Shown here piece by piece: positions 38,233 to 46,723 of a stretch of 59,142 bases of DNA. Numbering within the stretch: the stretch's first letter is position 1; every line of letters starts with the position of its first letter. The stretch lies in contig VFKA01000042.1 of the NCBI GenBank assembly GCA_009885795.1, positions 1-59,142 of the forward strand, in the 5' to 3' direction. The translations under genes and the position numbers were made by a program. The stretch comes from Rhodospirillales bacterium (GTDB taxonomy: Bacteria > Pseudomonadota > Alphaproteobacteria > Dongiales > Dongiaceae). Below the pieces are notes generated by a model that was not told the DNA's origin, did not search any database, and saw only the letters and a list, made by a program, of their open reading frames with translations.

Positions 38233-38547
38233 ATGGACCAGGAATTTCCAAGCACGCTTGTCAGTCGAAACGTGGTGGTCGGCGCCAAGCGGACGAGCCT
38301 GCGCCTCGAGCCCGCCATGTGGCAGTCGCTTCAAGAGATCGCGGGCCGGGAGGTTGTCAGTGTTCACCGCCTCTGCACCGAAATCGATTCGCGCCGGCAC
38401 GAATCGAGCCTGACCGCCGCGATTCGAGTCTTCATTCTCGGTTACTTCCGCGCCGCGGCGACCGAGCAGGGACATCGTTCGGCCGGCCATGGCGCCGTTG
38501 GCCTGCCGTCGCCCGCGGTGCCGGAGCGTCGCTTGCGACTGGGGTGA
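38233..38547 (+). CDS. Ribbon-helix-helix domain protein
   Basis: A 104-residue protein with a ribbon-helix-helix domain at about residues 10-80: LVSRNVVVGAKRTSLRLEPA (strand), MWQSLQEIAGREVVSVHRLC and SSLTAAIRVFILGYFRA. This form is widespread in alphaproteobacteria as a short stand-alone protein, probably a DNA-binding regulator; targets are unknown. ATG 38233 has GGAG seven bases upstream; the frame also opens at 38221. The C-terminal 25 residues look disordered. Convergent with the DUF2889 gene. Confidence 0.83.
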   Translation: MDQEFPSTLVSRNVVVGAKRTSLRLEPAMWQSLQEIAGREVVSVHRLCTEIDSRRHESSLTAAIRVFILGYFRAAATEQGHRSAGHGAVGLPSPAVPERRLRLG

Positions 38548-38552
38548 ACGAA

Positions 38553-39095
38553 TCACACTCCGGTATAAAACGCCGGCCAGAACCGCTTCACGACCTCGCC
38601 GTCGCTCTTCAATGCATGGCAAGACTCGATGATGCCGGGCTTGGCGCCGCTGCCGGCTTCGCGTTTTCGGCGCGACGAGAAAAGCGTCTGATAGGCGACC
38701 GTCCCCATGGCGCCCAGCATCTCGGCCTGGTGCACGCAACCCTTCACGCCGCCGAACATCTCCTTGAGGCGTTGATGCCAGCCCGGCTGGATGCGGACAC
38801 CCTTGAGGGCGGAGAAGTTTGGCGTGATGTCGGGACAGATCCGGTAGGGGCCGGCATCGGTCGTCATCTCGATATCGCGCACCACGAAATCGTCGTCGAT
38901 AGTGAGCCGGACAAACATGTCGTGAATCGCCTCGCCGGGCGGAATCTCGCCGCGCCAGACGTTGGTCACGGGATAGGTCTTGATGTCGGTCAGGTGGCCT
39001 TCGATGTCCCACCGGCCGTCGGCGCGGTGGTAGCCGTTGAACTCGAATCGGCGCGTATGTCTGTGTTCGCGATCGACCGGCGGTGAAAGGGGCAT
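38553..39095 (-). CDS. DUF2889 domain-containing protein
   Basis: A 180-residue cytosolic protein of the DUF2889 family, recognised by HTRRFEFNGYHRADGRWDIE, the GEIPPGEAIHDMFVRL segment, and KGVRIQPGW with the later GCVHQAEMLG. No function is established for the family. It occurs as a single-copy gene in many proteobacteria. Transcribed toward the RHH gene. Confidence 0.85.
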   Translation of the reverse strand: MPLSPPVDREHRHTRRFEFNGYHRADGRWDIEGHLTDIKTYPVTNVWRGEIPPGEAIHDMFVRLTIDDDFVVRDIEMTTDAGPYRICPDITPNFSALKGVRIQPGWHQRLKEMFGGVKGCVHQAEMLGAMGTVAYQTLFSSRRKREAGSGAKPGIIESCHALKSDGEVVKRFWPAFYTGV

Positions 39096-39125
39096 GGGCT
39101 GGACCTCGTCGCAGGAGGGAAGGGG

Positions 39126-40418
39126 TCAGGTCGCGGGCGGCGGCGCGGGCGTATCGGCGGCGTCCGGGGTCAGCAAATTGATGCGTAAACTCGTGATCTG
39201 GTTGCGCTGGCGCTCGAGAATCTCGAAGCGCATGCCGTGGAAAACGAACACCTGTCCGATCTCGGGAATGCGGCGCGCCTCGTGGAGCACGAGACCGGCG
39301 ATGGTCGAGGCTTCCTCGTCGGGAAGCCGCCAGCCGAATTCGCGGTTGAGATCGCGGATCGTGACCAGCCCGTCGACCCGGTAGCCGCCGTCCGCCTCGC
39401 GCTGGACGCCCCTGACGCTCACATCGTGTTCGTCATGGATATCGCCGACGATCTCCTCGAGGATGTCCTCGAGGGTGACGATCCCCATATGCGCGCCATA
39501 TTCGTCCACGACCAGGGCAAAATGCTCGCGCCGGCGCCGGAAGGCCTGGAGTTGCGCGGTGAGAGAGGTGGTCTCGGGGACGAACCACGGCACCGCCGCC
39601 AGGCTCATGACGTCGATGCCGTCGACGGCGCCGCGATTGGCCTGGATCGCGCGCAGCAGCGCCTTGACGTGCAGGACGCCGACCACGTGGTCCGGCTCGT
39701 CGCGCCATAGCGGAATGCGGGTGTTGGGGCTCGCCAGCACCTGCTCGACGATCTCGCCCAGCGAAAGGTCGGCGCACACCGAGAACACATTGCTCCGATG
39801 CACCATGATGTCGCTGACCGGCACGTCGCCCAGATCGAGGATGCTGTGCAGCATCCGCCCGGCCTCGCCCTCCTTCCTGGCGTTGTCGGCGTGGAGATCG
39901 ATGGCGCCGCGCAGTTCCTGCTCCGCCCATTCGCTGCCGAGCTCCGCCGCGGTCTTGAGACCGAACAGCCCGAGGATGAAGCGGACGATCGCCTGCATGA
40001 GATGGGTGATCGGGCTGAAAACCTTCACCATGACGCCAAGCGCGGGAGCGAGCGCCAGCGCGGTGCGGTCGGCGTTGTTGATGGCGTAGGTCTTCGGCAG
40101 TACCTCGCCGAACATGACCACGAGCGCGGTCATGCCGATGGCGGCCAAGGCGACGCCTTCCTCTCCGAACAGCGTGATCATGGCGCCGGTGGCCAGCGCC
40201 GAGGCGACGATGTTGACGAGATTGTTGCCGAGCAGAATGGCGCCGATGACGGGCTCCATGCGGGCGCGCAAGGCATTCACCAGCGCCGCCCGGCGGTCCC
40301 CTTCTTGTTGCAAGGCGTGCATGCGCGGGCGCGAGACCGCGGTGATCGATGTCTCCGCGCACGAGAACACCGCCGAGCAGATCAGCAGCAACAGGACGGT
40401 AATCCAAGTCAGTGTCAT
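39126..40418 (-). CDS. CNNM/HlyC-CorC family membrane protein (DUF21, CBS pair, CorC domain)
   Basis: A 430-residue protein with an N-terminal DUF21 membrane domain of about four helices (WITVLLLLICSAVFSCAETS, GAILLGNNLVNIVASA, AIGMTALVVMFGEVLPKTYA, and one near residue 130), two CBS domains (about 200-330; VSDIMVHRSNVF, HFALVVDEYGAHMGIVTLED) and a C-terminal transporter-associated CorC/HlyC domain. Relatives take part in Mg2+ or Co2+ transport. The haemolysin name used for the family is historical. Single gene. Confidence 0.9.
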   Translation of the reverse strand: MTLTWITVLLLLICSAVFSCAETSITAVSRPRMHALQQEGDRRAALVNALRARMEPVIGAILLGNNLVNIVASALATGAMITLFGEEGVALAAIGMTALVVMFGEVLPKTYAINNADRTALALAPALGVMVKVFSPITHLMQAIVRFILGLFGLKTAAELGSEWAEQELRGAIDLHADNARKEGEAGRMLHSILDLGDVPVSDIMVHRSNVFSVCADLSLGEIVEQVLASPNTRIPLWRDEPDHVVGVLHVKALLRAIQANRGAVDGIDVMSLAAVPWFVPETTSLTAQLQAFRRRREHFALVVDEYGAHMGIVTLEDILEEIVGDIHDEHDVSVRGVQREADGGYRVDGLVTIRDLNREFGWRLPDEEASTIAGLVLHEARRIPEIGQVFVFHGMRFEILERQRNQITSLRINLLTPDAADTPAPPPAT

Positions 40419-40454
40419 GGCGGTTTTGTCCTCAATTCGAACCCACCCAATCCC

Positions 40455-40477
40455 CCCTCTCCCCTTGTGGGAGAGGG
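40455..40477. repeat. CCCTCTCCC hairpin repeat
   Basis: CCCTCTCCC (40455-40463) pairs with GGGAGAGGG (40469-40477) around a 5-base loop. Hairpins of this form are a common interspersed element in proteobacteria. It lies upstream of the CNNM gene, on its 5' side. Confidence 0.6.
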
Positions 40478-40552
40478 TTCATTTCGTTTGAGTCGGAACT
40501 CTAGTACATCGTTTCCGAGAATCGAATCATATGCTCAAACCCACCGCCGGGA

Positions 40553-40617
40553 ACCACAGAGGCACAGAGATGCCGTGGTTCTGCCTCTGTGTCTCTGTGC
40601 CTCTGTGCCTCTGTGGT
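40553..40617. repeat. Tandem CCTCTGTG units inside a 17-base inverted repeat
   Basis: ACCACAGAGGCACAGAG (40553-40569) is the exact inverse of 40601-40617. The right arm is part of four tandem 8-base units, CCTCTGTG, at 40584-40615 (the second begins with T). The gap 40419-40679 holds only this and the CCCTCTCCC hairpin; no gene was seen. Confidence 0.8.
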
Positions 40618-40679
40618 AAGTTCTTGCTTGGGGGCATGCGAGCGGTTTCATGGAATCGTTGTACTAGGGTCGCGATCGA

Positions 40680-41795
40680 TCAAGCCGCTTCGGGCGCGCG
40701 CAGCAGATCCCGCACGGCCGATTCTTCCACGTCGCGGGCGACAAAGGCGCGGCCGATGCCGCGCGCCAGTATGAACACGAGGCTGCCGCCGGTGGTCTTC
40801 TTGTCCCGGCGCATCCGCGCGATCAGGCGCTCGGGATCGGCGGCGCCGGGCCCGAGGCCGCGCGGGCTTGTCGGCAGGCCGATTCCGGCCAGGTGACGGC
40901 GCACGCGCGCCGCGTCCTCGGGCGGGCAAAGGCCGAGCCGCGCGGAGAGCTCGAAGGCCATCGCCAAGCCGATCGACACCGCCTCGCCATGGATCAAGCC
41001 CTGCGAGTAACCGGTCTCGGCCTCGAGCGCATGCGCGAAGGTGTGCCCCAGATTGAGCAGCGCGCGCGAGCCGGTCTCGCGCTCGTCGGCGGCGACGATG
41101 GCCGCCTTGGCGGCGCAAGACGTCACCACCGCGTGCTGGCGCGAAGCCCCGTCGCCCGCCAGCAGCTTCGCGCCATTGGCTTCGAGCCAGGCAAAGAAGG
41201 CCGCATCGCCGATGAGGCCGTATTTCACCACCTCGGCGTAGCCCGCCAGGAGTTCGCGGCGTGGCAAGGTGGCGAGGGTATCGAGGTCGGCCAGCACCAG
41301 GCGCGGCTGGTGGAAGCTGCCGACGAGGTTCTTGCCGGCGCCGACATTGATTCCGGTCTTGCCGCCGACCGAGGAATCGACCTGCGCCAGTAGCGTCGTC
41401 GGCGCCTGAATGAAGTCGATCCCGCGCAGCGCGATGCTGGCGGCAAAACCGCCGAGATCGCCGACCACGCCGCCGCCCAGCGCCACCAGCGCGCCGCCGC
41501 GTTCGAGGCCGCCGGCCAGCAGCGCATCCAGGACTTGTTCGAGATGCCGGAAATCCTTGCTCTGTTCTCCGGGATCGATTTCGATCGCCGACCAGGCGAT
41601 GCCGGCCTGATCGAGCGAGCGCCCGAAGCGTTGAAGCCAAAGCCCGGCGACCTTCCGGTCGGTCAGCACCGCAATCCGGCCGGCGCGTAAGTGCGGCTTC
41701 ATGAAGGCGCCGGCCCGATCCAGCAGGCCCGGCCCGACGAGGATGTCGTACCGGCGCTCCCCCAGTTCGACGCCAAGGCGCGCCGGTTCGCTCAT
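40680..41795 (-). CDS. aroB: 3-dehydroquinate synthase
   Basis: Second enzyme of the shikimate pathway, converting DAHP to 3-dehydroquinate with NAD+ and a divalent metal. The 371-residue product has the NAD-binding GGGVVGDLGGFAAS, TTLLAQVDSSVGGKTGIN, the metal-ligand helix YAEVVKYGLIGD and the NLGHTFAHALE motif. Its ATG overlaps the aroK stop by four bases, forming the usual aroK-aroB unit. Confidence 0.97.
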   Translation of the reverse strand: MSEPARLGVELGERRYDILVGPGLLDRAGAFMKPHLRAGRIAVLTDRKVAGLWLQRFGRSLDQAGIAWSAIEIDPGEQSKDFRHLEQVLDALLAGGLERGGALVALGGGVVGDLGGFAASIALRGIDFIQAPTTLLAQVDSSVGGKTGINVGAGKNLVGSFHQPRLVLADLDTLATLPRRELLAGYAEVVKYGLIGDAAFFAWLEANGAKLLAGDGASRQHAVVTSCAAKAAIVAADERETGSRALLNLGHTFAHALEAETGYSQGLIHGEAVSIGLAMAFELSARLGLCPPEDAARVRRHLAGIGLPTSPRGLGPGAADPERLIARMRRDKKTTGGSLVFILARGIGRAFVARDVEESAVRDLLRAPEAA

Positions 41796-42379
41796 GACGC
41801 CGCTATCGGCGGATCGGCGTCGCCATGCAGGCGCAGGGCCTCGATCACCCGATCCAAGGTCGCCTCCGGCGGTCCATCGACGCTGTCGACGACGATGTCC
41901 GCCTCGGCATAGATGGGATGGCGCTCCGCCATCAGCGCTTCGAGTCTCTGTCGCGGATCGGGAACCTGGAGCAGGGGCCGGTCATTGCGCCGGCCGATCC
42001 GGCGTAGCAGGACATCGACGTCGGCGCGCAACCAAACCGTGACGGTCCGCTCCCGCAAGGCCTTGCGCGTGACCGGATCCATGAACGCGCCCCCGCCGGT
42101 GGCAAGAACGCAAGTGCCGCCATCGAGCAGGCGCAGGATGACGCGCCGCTCGCCGTCGCGGAACGCCTGTTCGCCATGGCGGGCGAAAATCTCGACGATC
42201 GGGCAGCCGGCGGCTTGCTCGATCTCGCGATCCGCATCCACGAAAGCCACGCCAAGCTGGGCCGCCAGCCGCTTGCCGATGCAGCTCTTGCCGGCGCCCA
42301 TGAGGCCGATGAAAGCGATCGTCCGGTCGAGAAGGCGGTCCGGCGCTTTCCCACCGATTGACTGCCGCAAAATAGCCAT
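41792..42379 (-). CDS. aroK: Shikimate kinase
   Basis: Phosphorylates shikimate at the 3-hydroxyl with ATP. The 195-residue product has Walker A GLMGAGKSCIGK (residues 25-32 and on), the shikimate-binding DADREIE, FARHGEQAFRDGE and GGGAFMD motifs, and the lid arginine in RNDRPLL. The first 20 residues form a short extension, so a later start is possible; the ATG at 42379 lacks a Shine-Dalgarno and lies two bases after TATAGT. Translationally coupled to aroB. Confidence 0.95.
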   Translation of the reverse strand: MAILRQSIGGKAPDRLLDRTIAFIGLMGAGKSCIGKRLAAQLGVAFVDADREIEQAAGCPIVEIFARHGEQAFRDGERRVILRLLDGGTCVLATGGGAFMDPVTRKALRERTVTVWLRADVDVLLRRIGRRNDRPLLQVPDPRQRLEALMAERHPIYAEADIVVDSVDGPPEATLDRVIEALRLHGDADPPIAAS

Positions 42380-42483
42380 AGACTATACCTAGCATACGCT
42401 ACCCTGGCAGGCGCAAGCCCCGACCGCCGCGGGGCGTGGCGCCGGGGTGCCCCGCCGGGATCATGGAGACGGCCGCGTCCTCG

Positions 42484-42624
42484 ATGAAAAAATTCCTATT
42501 CATCCTCATCCTCCTCATTGTCATCGCTCTTGGTGGCGGGGTCGCCTATCTCTTGACGGTCGACATTCCGGCGCCGACGACCGTCATGGAAAAGCCGATT
42601 CCCAATGACCGCCTCACGCAATAG
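42484..42624 (+). CDS. Small single-TM protein upstream of the xerD locus
   Basis: A 46-residue protein: MKKFLFILILLIVIALGGGV forms one TM helix, followed by a short tail TVDIPAPTTVMEKPIPNDRL. Similar small proteins with a PAPTT-EKVIP tail occur beside xerD in alphaproteobacteria (from memory). Its last 20 bases overlap the start of the next gene, suggesting coupling. ATG 42484 is chosen because it puts charged residues just before the TM helix; the open frame reaches back to 42436. Function unknown. Confidence 0.75.
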   Translation: MKKFLFILILLIVIALGGGVAYLLTVDIPAPTTVMEKPIPNDRLTQ

Positions 42625-44341
42625 CGCGATCGCGGCCCTCTTCTCGGGCTTCTTCTTCTGCTGGGCGGCGACCCAGCCCGTCGGCGCCCAGGAATCGGCA
42701 ACCGACCCGATTCCGCTGGCACCTCAACCCGACCCGGCCGAGGCGATTGTCGAGGACGAGCCATCCGCGCCCGCGAGCGGGCCGGCCGTGCCCGAGGGCT
42801 TCGAGGTCGAAGAGCTGGGCGCGCTCGGCGCCGAAGGCATCGGCGTGCTTACCGTCGATCAGGGTGGCTTTGGCGTGGCCGCATGGCGCGGAACCAACCG
42901 CGCTCTCCTTGAGGCGGCTTTGCCGCTCCTGCCGGCGCCGAGTTCGTCGCCCATGATGCGCGCGCTCGCACGGCGCCTGTTGCTGACCGAGGCCGAACCG
43001 CCTTCGGGCGTCGCGGACGGTCCCTCGTTGCTGGCTTTGCGCGTCGACAGGCTGGCGGCGCTGGGCAACCGCGAGGATCTGGAGGCGTTGCTGTCCCGCA
43101 TCCCGCCGGAAAGCCTGGACGCCGGCATGGCGGCGCGCGTCGTCGAACTAAGGTGGCTGGCCGGCGATCCCGATCGCGGCTGCCGCGAGATCGAGCCCTT
43201 GCTCGCCAGGTTCGATGGCGATCTCTCGCTGCAAAAAGCCGCCATCTATTGCCATGCGCGGGCCGGGCGAAAGGCCCCCGCCATGCTCGGCCTCGATCTG
43301 CTGCATGAGCAGGGGCACGACGATCCCTCCTTCGCGCGCAAGATCGACGCCGTTCTGGCCGGCAAGACTCAAGAGATCGAAGTCGATGGCGCGTTGCAGC
43401 CGCTCGATCTCGCCATTCTGGCGACATCGGGAATCAAGGTCTCCGCCGATAACTTGGCCGAGGCGGCGCCGCTGGTGATCGCGGCCGTGGCGAGGCGCAC
43501 CCAGCTCGTCGATCCGGCCTTGCGCCTGGCCGCGGCCGAGAAGGCGGCATTGCTGGGCGCGCTGCCGGCCGAAACCCTGATGGAGATCTATGCCGCCGAG
43601 GTTGCGACTCCGGCGGAGCTGGACGCGGGCGAGGACGCCGATGCCGCGAGCGCGCATGGCCGTGCGATTCTCTACCAGGCGGCGGCGCTGGCGCATGACC
43701 CCAACCGGCGGGCCCGGCTCCTTGGGCGCTTCCTGGCCGCTTCCCGCGCCGATGGCACCTATGCGCGCGCAGCCGCGGTGGCGGCGCCGCTTCTCTTGCA
43801 GGTCGTGCCTGGCGACGGTCTCGCCTGGTTCGCCGCCGAGGCGGCGCGCGCCCTTCTCTTCATCGGACGCTACGAGTCGGTGACGGCGTGGCTTGCCGTG
43901 GGGCAAGCGTCGAAGGACGCAAAGGACGTGGCGGCGCTGCCGGCATTGTGGTTGTTCGCGCGGTTGTTCGGCGAGGGGTTGCCCGCGGTTTTGGCGGCCG
44001 ACCAAGCCGAGGGCGCGTCGGCGCGCGCCACGCGATTGCTGGCCGTGCTCGACGCCCTCGAGGCTCCGGGCGCCGACGCCTGGTCGCTGTTGGCGGCGGG
44101 CGAGGAGGGCATCGGCCTCGAGGTCGGGGACGCGCGGCTCTGGTTCGCGCTCGGCGGCGCGGCCGCGGAGAATCGGGTCGGCGAAGCGGTCTTGCTCGGC
44201 CTGGCCGCGCTCGGCGATGGCGGGCCGGCCGGCGCCCCGCCGCTCATGCTCGGCCGGGCCTTGGCGAGCCTGCGCGCCGTGGGGCTCGAGGCGGAAGCCC
44301 GCGCGCTCGCCTTCGAGGCGCTTCTGGCCGGCGGCGAATGA
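42605..44341 (+). CDS. Periplasmic alpha-helical protein of unknown function
   Basis: A 578-residue protein with a signal peptide (MTASRNSAIAALFSGFFFCW to PVGAQE), a proline-rich linker (about 28-62), and a long Ala/Leu-rich helical body that looks like irregular TPR- or SEL-type solenoid (for example RVVELRWLAGDPDRGCREIE). Related Rhodospirillales proteins carry meaningless names such as 'antifreeze glycopeptide'. No catalytic motif. It overlaps the small TM gene upstream by 20 bases and xerD downstream by ATGA, so the three genes form one unit. Confidence 0.8.
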   Translation: MTASRNSAIAALFSGFFFCWAATQPVGAQESATDPIPLAPQPDPAEAIVEDEPSAPASGPAVPEGFEVEELGALGAEGIGVLTVDQGGFGVAAWRGTNRALLEAALPLLPAPSSSPMMRALARRLLLTEAEPPSGVADGPSLLALRVDRLAALGNREDLEALLSRIPPESLDAGMAARVVELRWLAGDPDRGCREIEPLLARFDGDLSLQKAAIYCHARAGRKAPAMLGLDLLHEQGHDDPSFARKIDAVLAGKTQEIEVDGALQPLDLAILATSGIKVSADNLAEAAPLVIAAVARRTQLVDPALRLAAAEKAALLGALPAETLMEIYAAEVATPAELDAGEDADAASAHGRAILYQAAALAHDPNRRARLLGRFLAASRADGTYARAAAVAAPLLLQVVPGDGLAWFAAEAARALLFIGRYESVTAWLAVGQASKDAKDVAALPALWLFARLFGEGLPAVLAADQAEGASARATRLLAVLDALEAPGADAWSLLAAGEEGIGLEVGDARLWFALGGAAAENRVGEAVLLGLAALGDGGPAGAPPLMLGRALASLRAVGLEAEARALAFEALLAGGE

Positions 44342-45261
44342 CCGGCAAGGCACGCTTGGCGTCACGTCACGTCGAGAGTTTCGTCGAGATGCTGCTGGCC
44401 GAACGCAACGCCGCCGCCAACACGGTCGCGGCCTACCGGCGCGACCTCGACGATCTGGCTTCCTTCCTCGCCAAGCGGCGCCAGCGTCTGGAAGAAGCCG
44501 GCGCCGAGGCGATCCGGGCCTATCTTTCCGCCCTCGCCCGCGCCGGCTTTTCGGCGCGTACCGTTGCCCGCCGCCTGTCGGCCTTACGACAGTTTTACGG
44601 CTACCTGGCGGGCGAGCGGATGCGCGCCGACGATCCGACGCAGGGCCTCGAAGCCCCGAGGCGCGGCCGGTCCCTGCCCAAGATCATCGATGAGCCCGCG
44701 GTCGATCGGCTGCTGGCGGCGGCGCGGGACATCGGGGGGGCCGATGGCGCGCGGCTGTTGGCGCTGGTCGAACTCGCCTACGGCGCGGGTTTGCGCGTCT
44801 CCGAAGTCGTGGCCTTGCCCGCGAATGCGGTTCGCCGCGATCAGGGTGTCGTGATGGTGCGCGGCAAGGGCGGCAAGGAGCGCATGGTGCCCCTGGGCGG
44901 GCCGGCGCTCGATGCGCTCGACGATTACCTTCGCCAGCGCCGGTCGAAGGCAGGTCCAAGGTCGCCCTGGCTGTTCCCGTCGCGGGGCGAGAGCGGCCAC
45001 CTGACGCGCCGCCGGGTGGGCCAGCTCCTGAAGGACCTGGCGGCCCGCGCCGGCCTCGATCCCGCCAGTCTGTCGCCACACGTTCTGCGCCATGCTTTCG
45101 CCACCCATCTCCTGGATCACGGCGCCGATCTCAGGAGCGTGCAGCAGATGTTGGGGCATGCGGATATCGCGACCACCCAGATCTACACGCACGTCGCGGG
45201 CGCGCGGCTGGACCGGCTTGTCCGCGCCCACCACCCGCTGGCGGCCAAGCGAAAAGGCTGA
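44338..45261 (+). CDS. xerD: Tyrosine recombinase XerD
   Basis: Resolves chromosome dimers at dif together with XerC. The 307-residue protein has an N-terminal SAM-like domain (VESFVEMLLAERNAAANTVA) and a catalytic domain with the conserved Arg in YGAGLRVSEV, HVLRHAFATHLLDHGADLRS (H-x-x-R), the later LGHAD histidine and the tyrosine nucleophile in YTHV. ATG 44338 overlaps the stop of the preceding gene. XerC is not present in the window, and no dif site was recognised. Confidence 0.93.
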   Translation: MTGKARLASRHVESFVEMLLAERNAAANTVAAYRRDLDDLASFLAKRRQRLEEAGAEAIRAYLSALARAGFSARTVARRLSALRQFYGYLAGERMRADDPTQGLEAPRRGRSLPKIIDEPAVDRLLAAARDIGGADGARLLALVELAYGAGLRVSEVVALPANAVRRDQGVVMVRGKGGKERMVPLGGPALDALDDYLRQRRSKAGPRSPWLFPSRGESGHLTRRRVGQLLKDLAARAGLDPASLSPHVLRHAFATHLLDHGADLRSVQQMLGHADIATTQIYTHVAGARLDRLVRAHHPLAAKRKG

Positions 45262-45328
45262 GGCCGCCGCCAGCCAGGCCCGGGATCCGGTTGCCCTCGG
45301 GCGGCTTTCATTCTATGACAACCGATAA

Positions 45329-45353
45329 CCGCCGAACCGGATGGCTTCGGCGG
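45329..45353. repeat. Short inverted repeat upstream of the amide importer
   Basis: CCGCCGAA (45329-45336) and TTCGGCGG (45346-45353) with a 9-base loop, 70 bases before the binding-protein start. It could be the end of the xerD transcript or an operator; nothing decides between them. Confidence 0.35.
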
Positions 45354-45422
45354 CCCGCAGCGACGGTCAGCACCGATCCGTCCGTCATCAATCTCGCAAC
45401 GTTTCCAGGGAGGAAACATCCC

Positions 45423-46673
45423 ATGACTCAGCATGTGAATAACCGACGCGGCTCGTCGCGTCGCGCGGTCCTGAAGGGTATCGCGGCGGCAGGCTTGGCG
45501 ACCATCGCCTCGCCGTTCGTGGTTCGCAAATTGGGGGCCGCCGACCCCATCCGCATCGGTGTACTCTCGCCGGTCACCGGCGCCTGGTCGGTTTACGGCG
45601 CCGCCCATTCGCGCGGTTTCGAACTGGCGGTCGAGGAGATCAATGCCGCCGGCGGCGTGCTTGGCCGGCCGATCGAAATGGTTCTGGCCGACTACCAGAC
45701 CGACCAGCGCCTGGTCGTGGAACACGCCAATCGCCTGATCCGCCAGGAGAAGGTCGACCTTCTCGCCGGCACCTTCTCCAGCGCCGACCGCAACGCCGCC
45801 GGGCCGATCGTGAAGGCCGCCGACAAGATCCTGCTCTATCCGACCTGGTATGAAGGCCAGATCATGGAGTACTACCCCGGCGTTTGTAACAAGAACATCT
45901 TCATGTTCGGGCCGGAGCCCACGCAGCAGGTGTGGCCGTTCATGGAATACATGGTCAAGAACCACGGCAAAAAATTCTACATGATCGGTTCGGATTATGC
46001 TTGGCCCAAGGTCACCAACCTCTTCACCAAGGAGAAACTGGCGGAACTGGGCGGCGAGACGGTGGCCGAGGTCTATATCCCCTTCAACACGCCGCAATAC
46101 GAATCGGTCCTGCGCGACATTCGCGAGAAGAAGCCGGACATCATCTTCCATTCGCTGACCGGCAGCGACACGGTGAACTTCGCGCAGCAATTCCATGCCG
46201 CCGGCATGAACAAGGACTTCACCTATTGGACCGTGGACGACGAGGAGGTCGTCACCTCCGGTCTCGGGCCCGAGGTGTCGGCCGGCCACTTCGTCAGCTT
46301 CGACTACTTCATGACCATCGGCCACCCGAACAACAAGGCGTTCCTGCAGCGCTATCAGGCCAAGTACGGCGCCGACGCGCTCATGAACACGGTCGGCGTG
46401 GGCATGTACAACGCCGCCCATATGGGCGCCATGGCCATCGCCAAGGCGGGCAAGGTCGAAACCGCGGCCATCCGCGAGGCGTTGAAGGAGCTGGAGTTCG
46501 CCGGCGCGCCGCAAGGCCCGGTGAAGATGCGCGGCCTCGACAATCAGATCGTCGTGCCGTCCTATCTGATGAAGGTCCGCGCCGGGTGGACCGGCGTCAA
46601 CGACATGTTCGAGGAAGTGATGTCCGTGCCTTCCGTCGAGCCCAAGGACGCCCGTTGCGACCTGCCGCTATGA
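45423..46673 (+). CDS. Amide/urea-type ABC substrate-binding protein (FmdD/UrtA-like)
   Basis: A periplasmic binding protein of 416 residues in the urea/short-chain-amide group. The N-terminus NRRGSSRRAVLKGIAAAGLA is a twin-arginine-like signal; the mature start is ADPIRIGVLSPVTGAWSVYG. Typical segments are RGFELAVEEINAAGGVLGRP, YPTWYEGQIMEYYPGVCNKN and FNTPQYESVLRDIREKKPD. AGGGAGGAAAC precedes ATG 45423. Gene order (binding protein, two permeases, two ATPases, amidase) argues for amide rather than urea uptake; no urease gene is nearby. Confidence 0.85.
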   Translation: MTQHVNNRRGSSRRAVLKGIAAAGLATIASPFVVRKLGAADPIRIGVLSPVTGAWSVYGAAHSRGFELAVEEINAAGGVLGRPIEMVLADYQTDQRLVVEHANRLIRQEKVDLLAGTFSSADRNAAGPIVKAADKILLYPTWYEGQIMEYYPGVCNKNIFMFGPEPTQQVWPFMEYMVKNHGKKFYMIGSDYAWPKVTNLFTKEKLAELGGETVAEVYIPFNTPQYESVLRDIREKKPDIIFHSLTGSDTVNFAQQFHAAGMNKDFTYWTVDDEEVVTSGLGPEVSAGHFVSFDYFMTIGHPNNKAFLQRYQAKYGADALMNTVGVGMYNAAHMGAMAIAKAGKVETAAIREALKELEFAGAPQGPVKMRGLDNQIVVPSYLMKVRAGWTGVNDMFEEVMSVPSVEPKDARCDLPL

Positions 46674-46683
46674 GGTGACTTTA

Positions 46684-46710
46684 GGGGGCGGCGCGCCTTG
46701 CGCCGCCCCC
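46684..46710 (+). terminator. Strong stem-loop between binding protein and permease genes
   Basis: GGGGGCGGCGC (46684-46694) pairs perfectly with GCGCCGCCCCC (46700-46710), loop GCCTT. No T-run follows, so it is not a classic terminator. In transporter operons such hairpins protect the upstream message and reduce read-through, giving more binding protein than permease. Confidence 0.7.
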
Positions 46711-46723
46711 ATGATGTTCGGCC

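Noticed and set aside
42380-42410. A promoter with TATAGT just before aroK
   Set aside because: The box ends two bases before the ATG, so transcription would start inside the coding sequence, and no good -35 lies at the right distance.
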